Below are positions 34,685 to 42,601 of a stretch of DNA of 64,000 nt, in pieces. The translations under genes were made by a program, and so were the position numbers. The stretch is from assembly GCA_017460885.1 (NCBI GenBank), contig JAFUAB010000034.1, positions 62,001-126,000 on the forward strand. Reading direction: 5' to 3'. Every line of letters starts with the position of its first letter. The stretch's first letter is position 1. This stretch comes from Lachnospiraceae bacterium. GTDB lineage: Bacteria; Bacillota; Clostridia; Lachnospirales; Lachnospiraceae. The notes below the pieces were generated by a model. That model searched no databases. It saw only the letters and a list, made by a program, of their open reading frames with translations, and was not told where the DNA came from.

Positions 34685-36549
34685 TAATTAACGGGTATAA
34701 TCCGCAATTGAATATCCGTACCGGAATGCAGACAGGCAATTCCGGAAATGTTACTCCGCAGCAGCAGGGCGGTCAATCCGGATCCGGAGGCTCTTCCCTG
34801 TCGGGTTTAAACGGCGGTGATATCCTGTCCGGGAAAATAATATCAAAAGACGGCAATGAAGTACGGATAGATCTGGGCGGTAATAATGAGATCACCGCGA
34901 GGCTCGATATTTCCGCGGAACTTCCCGTGGGGTCCACGGTAGCATTTACTGTAATGAGTTCCGACAGATCCGGAGTTACGCTATCGCCTCTGCTTACAAA
35001 TACGGATCTCGGCAGTCCCGTCAATACAGCTCTTATCAACGCAGGCATTGCCATCAATGAGCGCAGTATGAACATGGTCAGCTCAATGATGGAGCAGGGG
35101 ATGTCCATAGGCAAAAATGAACTCCTTCAGATGTCTTCGATGTTAAATGATATAGCCGCTTCGGACATATCCAAGGCGGTTGCGCTTACGCACCTCGGCA
35201 TTGAACCTACGGCCGACAATATGGCCCAGTTTGATTCATATCTGAATTACGAGCATCAGATAAGCTCTGCGGTAAACGAGATCATGGATATGGTACCACA
35301 GACCATTTCGGATTTGATAAACAGCGGAAACACCGAGGCTGCGATAGATATGACCAGAGACATGCTGGATATCTTTACGGGGCAGGGTGCGATCCTTGAG
35401 ATGGATGAGAGCGAAATGATCCTTTCGGGTATGCAGACTCCGGTCAGTCAGATATTATCCGGGAGCGAGCTTACGGAACTGACCGATCTTCTGACGCAGA
35501 GCGGGATCGATCCGGCTTTCGGACAGAGTATAGCGGGCGGAGAAGTCTCTCTTTCGGATATTATGTTCGTACTGGACGATATCATCAATTCCGCCGCTAA
35601 TGAACGGGAGGGAATGGCGAAAACTCCTGTTTCGGATCAGATTGTCTCCGATAACGTGACGAATGGTGCTGCCGGAGAAAACGCATCGGTACAGGCTGAA
35701 AACATAAGATCCTCCTCGCTCGAAGATATTCCGCTTCCGTCGGCCGGTCATACCGTTTCACAGGAACCGGTGCAGAACGAACCCCACAGCGGCTCGGTGG
35801 GACTTGATTTTTTGAGCGCACTTAAAACAGACTCCGTTGATGCCGAAGCATTGGAAAATGCATTGGATAAAGCCGCAATCGTAAATAAGAATGCGGTCAC
35901 CAAAAGCGTGCTTGACCTGATCAGCTCCAGGCCCATGAGCACTATCCTGCAGAATGCCGTAAACAATCAATGGAAGCTTACACCCAAACAGGTGGGGGAA
36001 GAAAAATCCGTAGAGGACCTTTATAAGAGAATGACCGAGCAGACCAACAGGATCCTGGATGCTCTGAACAACAACTCCAAAGCAGATTCACCGCTTGCAC
36101 AGAATATAAATGAGCTCAATAAAAACATGAACTTTATGAATGAGCTGAATAATATGTTCAATTATGTTCAGCTTCCGATGAAGCTGAGTGGGAATGATGC
36201 TCACGGCGAACTCTATGTGTACAGCAACAAAAAGCATATGGCCTCCAAAGACGGAAATGTTTCGGCACTGCTTCATCTGGATATGGATCATCTGGGGCCT
36301 ACGGATGTGTATGTGACCATGAATTCGTCAAATCATGTAAATACGCATTTTTATCTGCCGGATGATGAATCTCTGGATCTTATCGCAGCGCATATAGATG
36401 AACTTAATGCCAGGATTGAGAAACGCGGGTATACCTGTACGGCCGAAATGTCCAAAAGGGAAGAGATGACCAATATGATGGAAGAGATCATGGAGGATAA
36501 TAAGCCGGCTGTTCCGATCGCAATGACTAATTTTGACGCGAGGGCATGA
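34681..36549 (+). CDS. FliK-like hook-length control family protein (YlqG position)
   Basis: A 622-residue protein without signal peptide. The N-terminus is Gln/Gly/Ser-rich, followed by a small beta-domain (GKIISKDGNEVRIDLGG). The middle is long and helical. Residues ~495-600 resemble the C-terminal domain of flagellar hook-length proteins FliK: LPMKLSGNDAHGELYVYSNK, then SALLHLDMDHLGPTDVYV and IDELNARIEKRGYTC. It occupies the position of B. subtilis ylqG, next to an FlhB-C homolog, the natural partner of FliK. No other flagellar gene is near. Its role is unknown; type III export substrate switching is only an analogy. Confidence 0.7.
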   Translation: MIINGYNPQLNIRTGMQTGNSGNVTPQQQGGQSGSGGSSLSGLNGGDILSGKIISKDGNEVRIDLGGNNEITARLDISAELPVGSTVAFTVMSSDRSGVTLSPLLTNTDLGSPVNTALINAGIAINERSMNMVSSMMEQGMSIGKNELLQMSSMLNDIAASDISKAVALTHLGIEPTADNMAQFDSYLNYEHQISSAVNEIMDMVPQTISDLINSGNTEAAIDMTRDMLDIFTGQGAILEMDESEMILSGMQTPVSQILSGSELTELTDLLTQSGIDPAFGQSIAGGEVSLSDIMFVLDDIINSAANEREGMAKTPVSDQIVSDNVTNGAAGENASVQAENIRSSSLEDIPLPSAGHTVSQEPVQNEPHSGSVGLDFLSALKTDSVDAEALENALDKAAIVNKNAVTKSVLDLISSRPMSTILQNAVNNQWKLTPKQVGEEKSVEDLYKRMTEQTNRILDALNNNSKADSPLAQNINELNKNMNFMNELNNMFNYVQLPMKLSGNDAHGELYVYSNKKHMASKDGNVSALLHLDMDHLGPTDVYVTMNSSNHVNTHFYLPDDESLDLIAAHIDELNARIEKRGYTCTAEMSKREEMTNMMEEIMEDNKPAVPIAMTNFDARA

Positions 36550-36550
36550 T

Positions 36551-36859
36551 ATGGCCGCAGACAGAAAGCCAAAAGTAAAAACAGCCGTTGCACTTGAGTA
36601 TGATCCGGATAAGGAAGCCCCGATAGTAATTGCCTCCGGTAAGGGTCAGCTGGCAGAAAAGATAATAGAAAAGGCTAAAGAGAACAAGGTTCCGGTACAT
36701 CAGGATTCTAAGCTTGCAAATACCTTATCCAAGCTGGAGATCGGAGAGATGATCCCTCCGGAGTTGTATGAAGTCGTTGCCGAGATCCTTGTTTTTGTCG
36801 ATTCCATGGATAAGATAAAAGCCAAGATCGATGCCGCGAGAAATGTGAAGCTCAGGTGA
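36551..36859 (+). CDS. FlhB C-terminal domain homolog (YlqH/FhlB-like)
   Basis: A 102-residue protein equal to the cytosolic tail of FlhB/EscU: TAVALEYDPDKEAPIVIASG, AEKIIEKAKENKVPV, DSKLANTLSKLEIGEMIPPELY and the end VAEILVFVDSM. The NPTH self-cleavage motif of full FlhB is replaced (the sequence here is KVKTAVALEY), so the protein cannot cleave itself in the usual way, and it lacks the membrane part. It follows the FliK-like gene by one base and has GAGGG eight bases ahead of ATG 36551. Confidence 0.85.
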   Translation: MAADRKPKVKTAVALEYDPDKEAPIVIASGKGQLAEKIIEKAKENKVPVHQDSKLANTLSKLEIGEMIPPELYEVVAEILVFVDSMDKIKAKIDAARNVKLR

Positions 36860-36905
36860 TGTACGGCCTTATGTGCCATGTATTTTGTTACGGAAGACGT
36901 TGCTG

Positions 36906-37268
36906 ATGAATAAAGTTGAGATAGGCCGATCGCACGAAGAATATGCTGCACTTTTTCTTAAAGATAATGGAATAGATATTATTGAGACAAATTACCGTGT
37001 CAAGCCCGGAGAGGTGGACCTTATCGGGTTTGATGGTGATGATCTCGTGTTTTTTGAAGTAAAATACAGAAAAACCGGTGATAAAGGCTTTGCGGCAGAT
37101 TCCGTGAACCTGCGTAAACAGTTTAAGATCTGTCGTGTTTCGGACGTTTATATGCTGACTCATAATATCGGCAGTGATGTTCAGATAAGATATGACGTAA
37201 TCGCAATGGACGGTTCGAAGATCGATTGGATACGCAACGCATTTGATTACATTCCCAAGAGGCAATAA
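36906..37268 (+). CDS. yraN: YraN family (UPF0102) nuclease-like protein
   Basis: A 120-residue protein of the UPF0102 family with a restriction-endonuclease-like core: IGRSHEEYAALFLKDNG, then ETNYRVKPGEVDLIGFDGDDLVFFEVKYR, in which the Glu-Asp-(Glu-x-Lys) catalytic pattern (E in GEVDLI, EVK) is visible. Function in the cell is unsettled. The order rnhB ... yraN is common in bacteria. ATG 36906 is used; in-frame codons back to 36873 do not match the family. Its TAA overlaps the pgeF ATG by one base. Confidence 0.88.
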   Translation: MNKVEIGRSHEEYAALFLKDNGIDIIETNYRVKPGEVDLIGFDGDDLVFFEVKYRKTGDKGFAADSVNLRKQFKICRVSDVYMLTHNIGSDVQIRYDVIAMDGSKIDWIRNAFDYIPKRQ

Positions 37269-38086
37269 TGATCCTGCATACTGACGGACAAGTTAAATAT
37301 CTTTCCTTCAAAAGCCTGGATGATCTGGGCTGTGTCCGGAATTATTTTACAACCAGGACAGGAGGGGTAAGCACCGGTTATCACAGTTCGATGAACCTTT
37401 CATTTACCAACGGTGATGATCCGGAGAACATATACAGAAATTTTGATATAATCTCCGAGGTTGTCGGTGTAGCCTGTGATCATATGGTCAGGACCCATCA
37501 GACCCATACAACCAATGTTATGAGGGTTACGGAAGAACACGTTTTTGATGACGGCAGACTGCATGATCAGGAGTGGAGCGACGTTGACGGTCTTATGACC
37601 GATGTTCCCGGCATCGCTCTGGTCACATTTTATGCCGACTGCGTTCCTTTGTATTTTGTTGATCCGGTCAGACGCACGATAGCATTGTCTCACAGCGGAT
37701 GGCGCGGCACCGCAGCCGGCATGGCAAAGGTAACGGTCGAGGGCATGTGCAGAGAATTCGGTACCGATCCGTCGGATATTTATGCCGCCATCGGACCTTC
37801 GATATGTAAGGATCACTACGAAGTAAGCGAGGTCGTTGCAGATGCTTTTCGCAGGGCTTTTCCTGACAGTTATCCCGGGATGCTGGAAAACGGTAAGGAA
37901 CCGGGGAAATACCAGCTCGATCTTTGCGAAGCAAACAGACAGTATATGATACAGGCCGGCATTCCCGGGGATCACATAGAGGTTTCGGGGATGTGTACTT
38001 TTTCCGAACGGGAGCTTTTCTTTTCACACAGGGCTTCGGACGGCAAAAGAGGAAATATGGCTGCATTTTTGGTACTTGAACAATGA
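37268..38086 (+). CDS. pgeF: peptidoglycan editing factor PgeF (laccase-domain family, YfiH)
   Basis: A 272-residue member of the former polyphenol oxidase family. In E. coli the homolog removes wrongly placed residues from peptidoglycan precursors; purine nucleosidase/deaminase activity is also reported for the family. The metal ligands fit the pattern: His in RTHQTHTTNV, Cys in YADCVPLYFVD and His in LSHSGWRGTAAGM. The N-terminus has the typical FTTRTGGVSTGYHSSMNLSF in outline. It overlaps yraN, and its own TGA overlaps the epimerase gene (ATGA), joining this operon to the glycan cluster. Confidence 0.9.
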   Translation: MILHTDGQVKYLSFKSLDDLGCVRNYFTTRTGGVSTGYHSSMNLSFTNGDDPENIYRNFDIISEVVGVACDHMVRTHQTHTTNVMRVTEEHVFDDGRLHDQEWSDVDGLMTDVPGIALVTFYADCVPLYFVDPVRRTIALSHSGWRGTAAGMAKVTVEGMCREFGTDPSDIYAAIGPSICKDHYEVSEVVADAFRRAFPDSYPGMLENGKEPGKYQLDLCEANRQYMIQAGIPGDHIEVSGMCTFSERELFFSHRASDGKRGNMAAFLVLEQ

Positions 38087-39030
38087 TAACGTTTTCAAAC
38101 AAAAAACAAAACAGGGTAATGATATTCGGAGCAGCGGGTTTTATAGGCACGAATCTTACCTACAGACTGCTTAAGGACGACATCAGACCCATATGTGTGG
38201 ATCTGCCGGGAAAAGACCTGTCTTTTGTGGAAGAAAGAGGAGCCAGGGTCATTTACGGCAGTATAAAGGACTTAAATGACGAGATATGCGATGCTCTTGA
38301 CGGGACAGATATCGTGTATCATCTGGTATCGACCACATGTCCGTCAAATTCCGATCAGCGTATCGTTACCGAGCTTGAGGATAATGTACTGGCTACGGTA
38401 AAGCTTCTGGATGCCTGTGTGAAGCATAAGGTTGGCAGAGTTGTTTTCTTAAGCTCCGGAGGAACCGTTTACGGCAGGGAACACAAGGGAGTACTGAGTG
38501 AAGCCGATCCTACCAATCCGATATCCGGCTATGGTATTCAAAAACTGGTCATAGAGAAATATCTCTATCTGTACAGGGAACTGTATAAGCTCGATTACCG
38601 GATCGTCAGGCTTTCGAATCCTTACGGCCCCCATCAGCGCCCCGACGGCGTTCAGGGACTTGTGGCAGCCTGTACATGGAAGTTCCTGCACGGAGAGCCC
38701 ATCGAGATATATGGGGACGGATCTGTTGTCCGTGATTATATCTATATTGATGATGCGATACAGGGCATTCTTAATATAGCCTCGGATTCGGCAAAATACC
38801 GGCTGTATAATCTTGGCAGCGGTGTCGGCAGAACCGTATCCGATATAGTTGAATCGGTTGCATATGTGCTTCATGTCAGACCGAGGATCGAGAAAAAAAG
38901 CGCCAGACACGTGGATGTTCCGGTCAATATACTTGATATTACTCGTTACGAGGCCGAATTCGGCAATCCGATCACGATAGAACTGGATGAAGGCATTTGG
39001 AGATTAGCGGATTTTTATGAAAGAATATAA
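38083..39030 (+). CDS. NAD-dependent sugar-nucleotide epimerase/dehydratase
   Basis: A 315-residue extended short-chain dehydrogenase. The Rossmann loop is MIFGAAGFIGTNLTYRLL, the catalytic YxxxK is in YGIQKLVIEKYL, a Ser in LSSGGTVYG precedes it and the substrate loop RLSNPYGPHQRPDG follows. It is closest in look to UDP-glucose 4-epimerases (GalE/WbpP types), but the exact sugar cannot be told. It is the first gene of a surface glycan cluster and overlaps pgeF by four bases and the following glycosyltransferase by 14. Confidence 0.85.
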   Translation: MITFSNKKQNRVMIFGAAGFIGTNLTYRLLKDDIRPICVDLPGKDLSFVEERGARVIYGSIKDLNDEICDALDGTDIVYHLVSTTCPSNSDQRIVTELEDNVLATVKLLDACVKHKVGRVVFLSSGGTVYGREHKGVLSEADPTNPISGYGIQKLVIEKYLYLYRELYKLDYRIVRLSNPYGPHQRPDGVQGLVAACTWKFLHGEPIEIYGDGSVVRDYIYIDDAIQGILNIASDSAKYRLYNLGSGVGRTVSDIVESVAYVLHVRPRIEKKSARHVDVPVNILDITRYEAEFGNPITIELDEGIWRLADFYERI

Positions 39031-40078
39031 AGATTACAGATTTGCGGCCATACCGGAAAACGTACATCCGCTGGTCTCGGTATGTGTCGCAGTATATAAC
39101 AGCGAAGCGTATCTGCCTCGTTCGATAGATTCGATCCTGGTTCAGACCTATGATAATCTGGAGATAATCCTCGTTGATGACGGCTCCACGGATCACAGCG
39201 GAGATATCTGTGACGAATATGCACGTAAGGACAGCCGCATCAAAGTATATCATAAACCCAACGGCGGCCTGTATACGACCAGAAATGCAGGGATCGAGGC
39301 TGCAACAGGCGATTATATCTGTTTTCTTGACGGAGATGATTATATCGATAAGGATATGTATGAGCATATGCTTTCCGTCCTAATAAGCGAGGATGCGGAG
39401 CTTTGCGCAGTCAGATACAGACTGATCTTTGAGAACAACTCAGTTTCCGACAAATCAACGGATAAGGTCATCGTATATGATTCACAGGAGATGCTTAAAC
39501 AGTTCCTCATAGAAGACGAGGCTGTGCTCATCCAGAATTCCGCCTGGAACAAGCTGTATAAAAGGAGTCTGATAAATGATCTCAGATTTCCGGACAGATG
39601 GTATGAAGATATGCTCTATACCCCTAAACTCCTTTCAAGACCCGCCAGGAGTGTATATATCGACAGAGCACATCATAATTATATCTGTGACAGATCAGCC
39701 TCGATCATGAACATGGGGATCAACCCGAGGATCTTTACCGATCTGATACCGAATCTGTATGACAGAAGCGCTTATCTTGAAGCGATCGGCAGGCATGATC
39801 TTGCGCTGATCTCGGACTATCACCTGTATAAAAAACTTCTTGGATTTGTCGATCAGATATATACAGGCTCCGACCCGGACAGAAAGTCACACCTCAGAAC
39901 ACTTGATAATTATATCCGGTCCGGAAAAGGTCGATTTGACGAGATTTACTCAATAGATTGCGCCAAACCCAATGATCGGAAGAAGATGAAGCTGTATATT
40001 GCATCGCCGCTGTTATATGAAACTACTATGATCCTCAACAGGAATATAAGACTGCCGCTCAGACTTAACTCAAAATAG
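39017..40078 (+). CDS. glycosyltransferase family 2
   Basis: A 353-residue GT-A transferase: VSVCVAVYNSEAYLPRSIDS, the nucleotide-sugar motif IILVDDGSTDHSGDICDEY, NGGLYTTRNAGIEAATGDY and the DxD-like FLDGDDYID. The acceptor-side region continues with FPDRWYEDMLYTPKLL. It probably adds a sugar to a lipid-linked or protein-linked glycan on the cytosolic face. The start codon lies inside the epimerase gene. The next gene's ATG directly follows its TAG. Confidence 0.88.
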   Translation: MKEYKDYRFAAIPENVHPLVSVCVAVYNSEAYLPRSIDSILVQTYDNLEIILVDDGSTDHSGDICDEYARKDSRIKVYHKPNGGLYTTRNAGIEAATGDYICFLDGDDYIDKDMYEHMLSVLISEDAELCAVRYRLIFENNSVSDKSTDKVIVYDSQEMLKQFLIEDEAVLIQNSAWNKLYKRSLINDLRFPDRWYEDMLYTPKLLSRPARSVYIDRAHHNYICDRSASIMNMGINPRIFTDLIPNLYDRSAYLEAIGRHDLALISDYHLYKKLLGFVDQIYTGSDPDRKSHLRTLDNYIRSGKGRFDEIYSIDCAKPNDRKKMKLYIASPLLYETTMILNRNIRLPLRLNSK

Positions 40079-40816
40079 ATGGAATTCATTAACGGAAAAC
40101 TTCAACTTAAAAATGTAACGCTGTGTGCCATGACCAGCGTCTGTGTATATGAGACGGTTCAGGCTCTTAAGTATTCCATGCGGGGGATAGATTTCGGAGA
40201 TACGGTGCTTATCACACACAAAAAACCTGTTTATCTGCCGCACAATATCAGATATTCACATACGGACAGATTAAACAATATCGACGATTTCAATTACAAA
40301 ATGCTTTACGAGCTGGGAGATCATATTCATACCGAATTTGCGTGTATCGTTCATTATGACGGCTTTATCGTTCATCCGGAGTGCTTCAGAGATGAATTTC
40401 TGGATTATGACTATATAGGCGCCCCGTGGCCGGATCCGCATGATGACTTTACCTACAGGGATAAATACGGCAGACTGTCGCGGGTGGGAAACAGCGTTGG
40501 ATTCAGGTCAAAGAGACTGATCGATTTTCCCCGGACTGCCGGCATACCTTTTGAAGCAGATCATGGGTATTATCATGAAGACGGTTTTTTGTGTGTCAAG
40601 AACAGGCATCTTGTAGAAGAAGCGGGAATGCGGATCGCACCGCTCGAGGTCGCAAAGTATTTTTCACACGAGACCATGATCCCGGAGATTGAGGGGATAA
40701 CCCCGTTCGCTTTCCACAAATGGGCGGGAACCAACAGCAGTTATCCGAGATTCAGGGGAGAACCCGTCCTTTTGAAACGTGTAAAAAAGAAGATCAAAAA
40801 GACTTTTAACAAGTGA
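40079..40816 (+). CDS. DUF5672 glycosyltransferase-like protein
   Basis: A 245-residue protein that resembles DUF5672, a family seen in glycan clusters and thought to be transferases. Visible features are the opening LKNVTLCAMTSVCVYETVQAL, CIVHYDGFIVHPECF, the conserved YDYIGAPWPDPH, GRVGN-like RVGNSVGFRSKRLIDF and a His-rich GYYHEDGFLCVKNR. The C-terminus is strongly basic (KRVKKKIKKTFNK). Its sugar and acceptor are unknown. Confidence 0.7.
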   Translation: MEFINGKLQLKNVTLCAMTSVCVYETVQALKYSMRGIDFGDTVLITHKKPVYLPHNIRYSHTDRLNNIDDFNYKMLYELGDHIHTEFACIVHYDGFIVHPECFRDEFLDYDYIGAPWPDPHDDFTYRDKYGRLSRVGNSVGFRSKRLIDFPRTAGIPFEADHGYYHEDGFLCVKNRHLVEEAGMRIAPLEVAKYFSHETMIPEIEGITPFAFHKWAGTNSSYPRFRGEPVLLKRVKKKIKKTFNK

Positions 40817-40823
40817 GAGAAAA

Positions 40824-41687
40824 ATGGTATACGATTGTTTTCAGTTTTTTAACGAATTGGACATACTAAAGATGAGGCTCCATGTGATGGGCGGTATCGC
40901 TGACAGGTTTGTGATCAGCGAATCCACCGTAACCTTTTCGGGAGAGCCGAAGAAACTGTATTATAACGAGCATAAATCCGATTATAAAGAGTTTGCGGAC
41001 CGTATCATCCACAATATAGTAGACGATACTCCCATGGACTGCGATACCTTCACCAGAGATTCACATCAGAAATGTGCGGTAGCGAGAGGACTTAAAAATG
41101 CCAACCCCGATGATATTATCATTTTTTCCGATGTGGATGAGATCCCAAATCCCGTTGCCGTCAAAAAGGTGCTTGAGAATTTTGATCCTTCTAAGATCTA
41201 TGCACTTGCCCAGAGAAACTTTTATGTATATATAGACATGGAAGAAAAATCCGGTAATCTGCTGAGTGTTACCGGCGAATTCGACGGTTTCGAAGGGAGT
41301 GACAGACGCTGGCTCGGTACAAAAATCTGTTCGGTCAGCATGCTCGAAACCCTTACGACGGAGCAGCTACGTGACAAGGCACAGAAACCGCTTATGATCA
41401 GGGTTCCCGAAGGGGGATGGCATTTCTCTTATATGGGTGGCAGCAAGCACGAATCCGCGGCCGCCAGAGCCAGATTTAAGATAAGATCTGCTGCGCATCA
41501 GGAGTATAATAAGAGAAGGATACTATGGAGTGTCGGTAAAAACATCAAGAATCATTCGGATATACTTGGTCGTGAATCTGATTTCAGGATCGTTCCGATC
41601 GATGATACTTACCCGGAATACCTGCGAGAACATCTTAAGGAATACAGACATCTGATATATCCGAGTGAAAGGAAAAAATACAGATAA
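40824..41687 (+). CDS. glycosyltransferase family 17 (MGAT3-like)
   Basis: A 287-residue protein with the GT17 opening MVYDCFQFFNELDILKMRLH, then ADRFVISESTVTFSGEPKKL, and the central IIIFSDVDEIPNPVA holding the DxD motif. GT17 was defined from the animal beta-1,4-mannosyl-glycoprotein GlcNAc transferase; bacterial members appear in polysaccharide clusters, where the linkage is mostly unknown. GWHFSYMGG is also a family string. The ribosome site GAGAGAAAA precedes the ATG. Confidence 0.8.
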   Translation: MVYDCFQFFNELDILKMRLHVMGGIADRFVISESTVTFSGEPKKLYYNEHKSDYKEFADRIIHNIVDDTPMDCDTFTRDSHQKCAVARGLKNANPDDIIIFSDVDEIPNPVAVKKVLENFDPSKIYALAQRNFYVYIDMEEKSGNLLSVTGEFDGFEGSDRRWLGTKICSVSMLETLTTEQLRDKAQKPLMIRVPEGGWHFSYMGGSKHESAAARARFKIRSAAHQEYNKRRILWSVGKNIKNHSDILGRESDFRIVPIDDTYPEYLREHLKEYRHLIYPSERKKYR

Positions 41688-41698
41688 GGGGATTAACA

Positions 41699-42601
41699 GT
41701 GTCACAGGTTTCCATTTGTATACCTGCCTATAAGGACGTGGAGGGTATCCGCAGGCTTCTGGGATCGATCTATGATTCGGAGTATACGGATTTTGAGGTT
41801 ATTCTGTCTGACGATACTCCGGGCAGGGAGATTTCGGATCTCCTGGAGGATTTTGAGCTTCCGATCCGGTATGTCCATAATAAAAAGCCGCTTGGACCGG
41901 CAAAAAACTGGAATCAGGCTATCTCTATGGCCAAATCACCCTATGTCAAGATCATGCATCAGGATGACTGGTTCACCCATTCTCTCTGTCTCGGCAGATT
42001 TGTAGAAATGCTCGATGAGAACAGAGATGTGGATCTGGCGTTTTCCGGCACCAGACAGGTCAGTATCAACAAAAACGATCCCGAGGATCTGTCGGATTTC
42101 TATGACCGGGCGATATCTCCGGTACAGAGAACCCTTATTCAGCAGGATTACAGGAATCTGTTTCTGGGAGGGTTCATCGGCTCGCCCTCGGCCGTGATAT
42201 TCAGACAGACCGACGCAAGATTCGATGAAAAACTCAGATGGCTCATAGACAGCGATTTCTATATGCAGGTATTGTCCGAGGGCAGTGGCTTCGTTAATGA
42301 CAGATCACCGCTTGTATGCATAGGGGTTAGTAATACACAGCTCAGTCATACACTTGCACAGGATAAGGATATCAACATCTATGAGCACAGATATCTTTTC
42401 AAGAAATACAAACTGGATAAAACCCAGGAATACAGGGATAAGCTCATAGATGTCTGCGTAAGCTATAACGGAAAGTATTCGGATATAAGTGATCTCGGAA
42501 TTACCAAAGAGGAATATAAATCCGTATACAGGATTCATGCAAAACGCCAGAGAAAATTTATCAAGCAGCTTATTTTGCGTAAGCTTCACCTTTCGGAATG
42601 A
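41699..42601 (+). CDS. glycosyltransferase family 2
   Basis: A 300-residue GT-A transferase starting at GTG 41699 behind GGGG. Motifs are VSICIPAYKDVEGIRRLLGS, VILSDDTPG, GPAKNWNQAISMAKSPYVK and the metal-binding MHQDDWF. RWLIDSDFYMQVL marks the acceptor side. It is a different subgroup from the GT2 at 39017, with SDDT in place of DDGS. Its stop overlaps the following gene by four bases (ATGA). Confidence 0.88.
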   Translation: MSQVSICIPAYKDVEGIRRLLGSIYDSEYTDFEVILSDDTPGREISDLLEDFELPIRYVHNKKPLGPAKNWNQAISMAKSPYVKIMHQDDWFTHSLCLGRFVEMLDENRDVDLAFSGTRQVSINKNDPEDLSDFYDRAISPVQRTLIQQDYRNLFLGGFIGSPSAVIFRQTDARFDEKLRWLIDSDFYMQVLSEGSGFVNDRSPLVCIGVSNTQLSHTLAQDKDINIYEHRYLFKKYKLDKTQEYRDKLIDVCVSYNGKYSDISDLGITKEEYKSVYRIHAKRQRKFIKQLILRKLHLSE

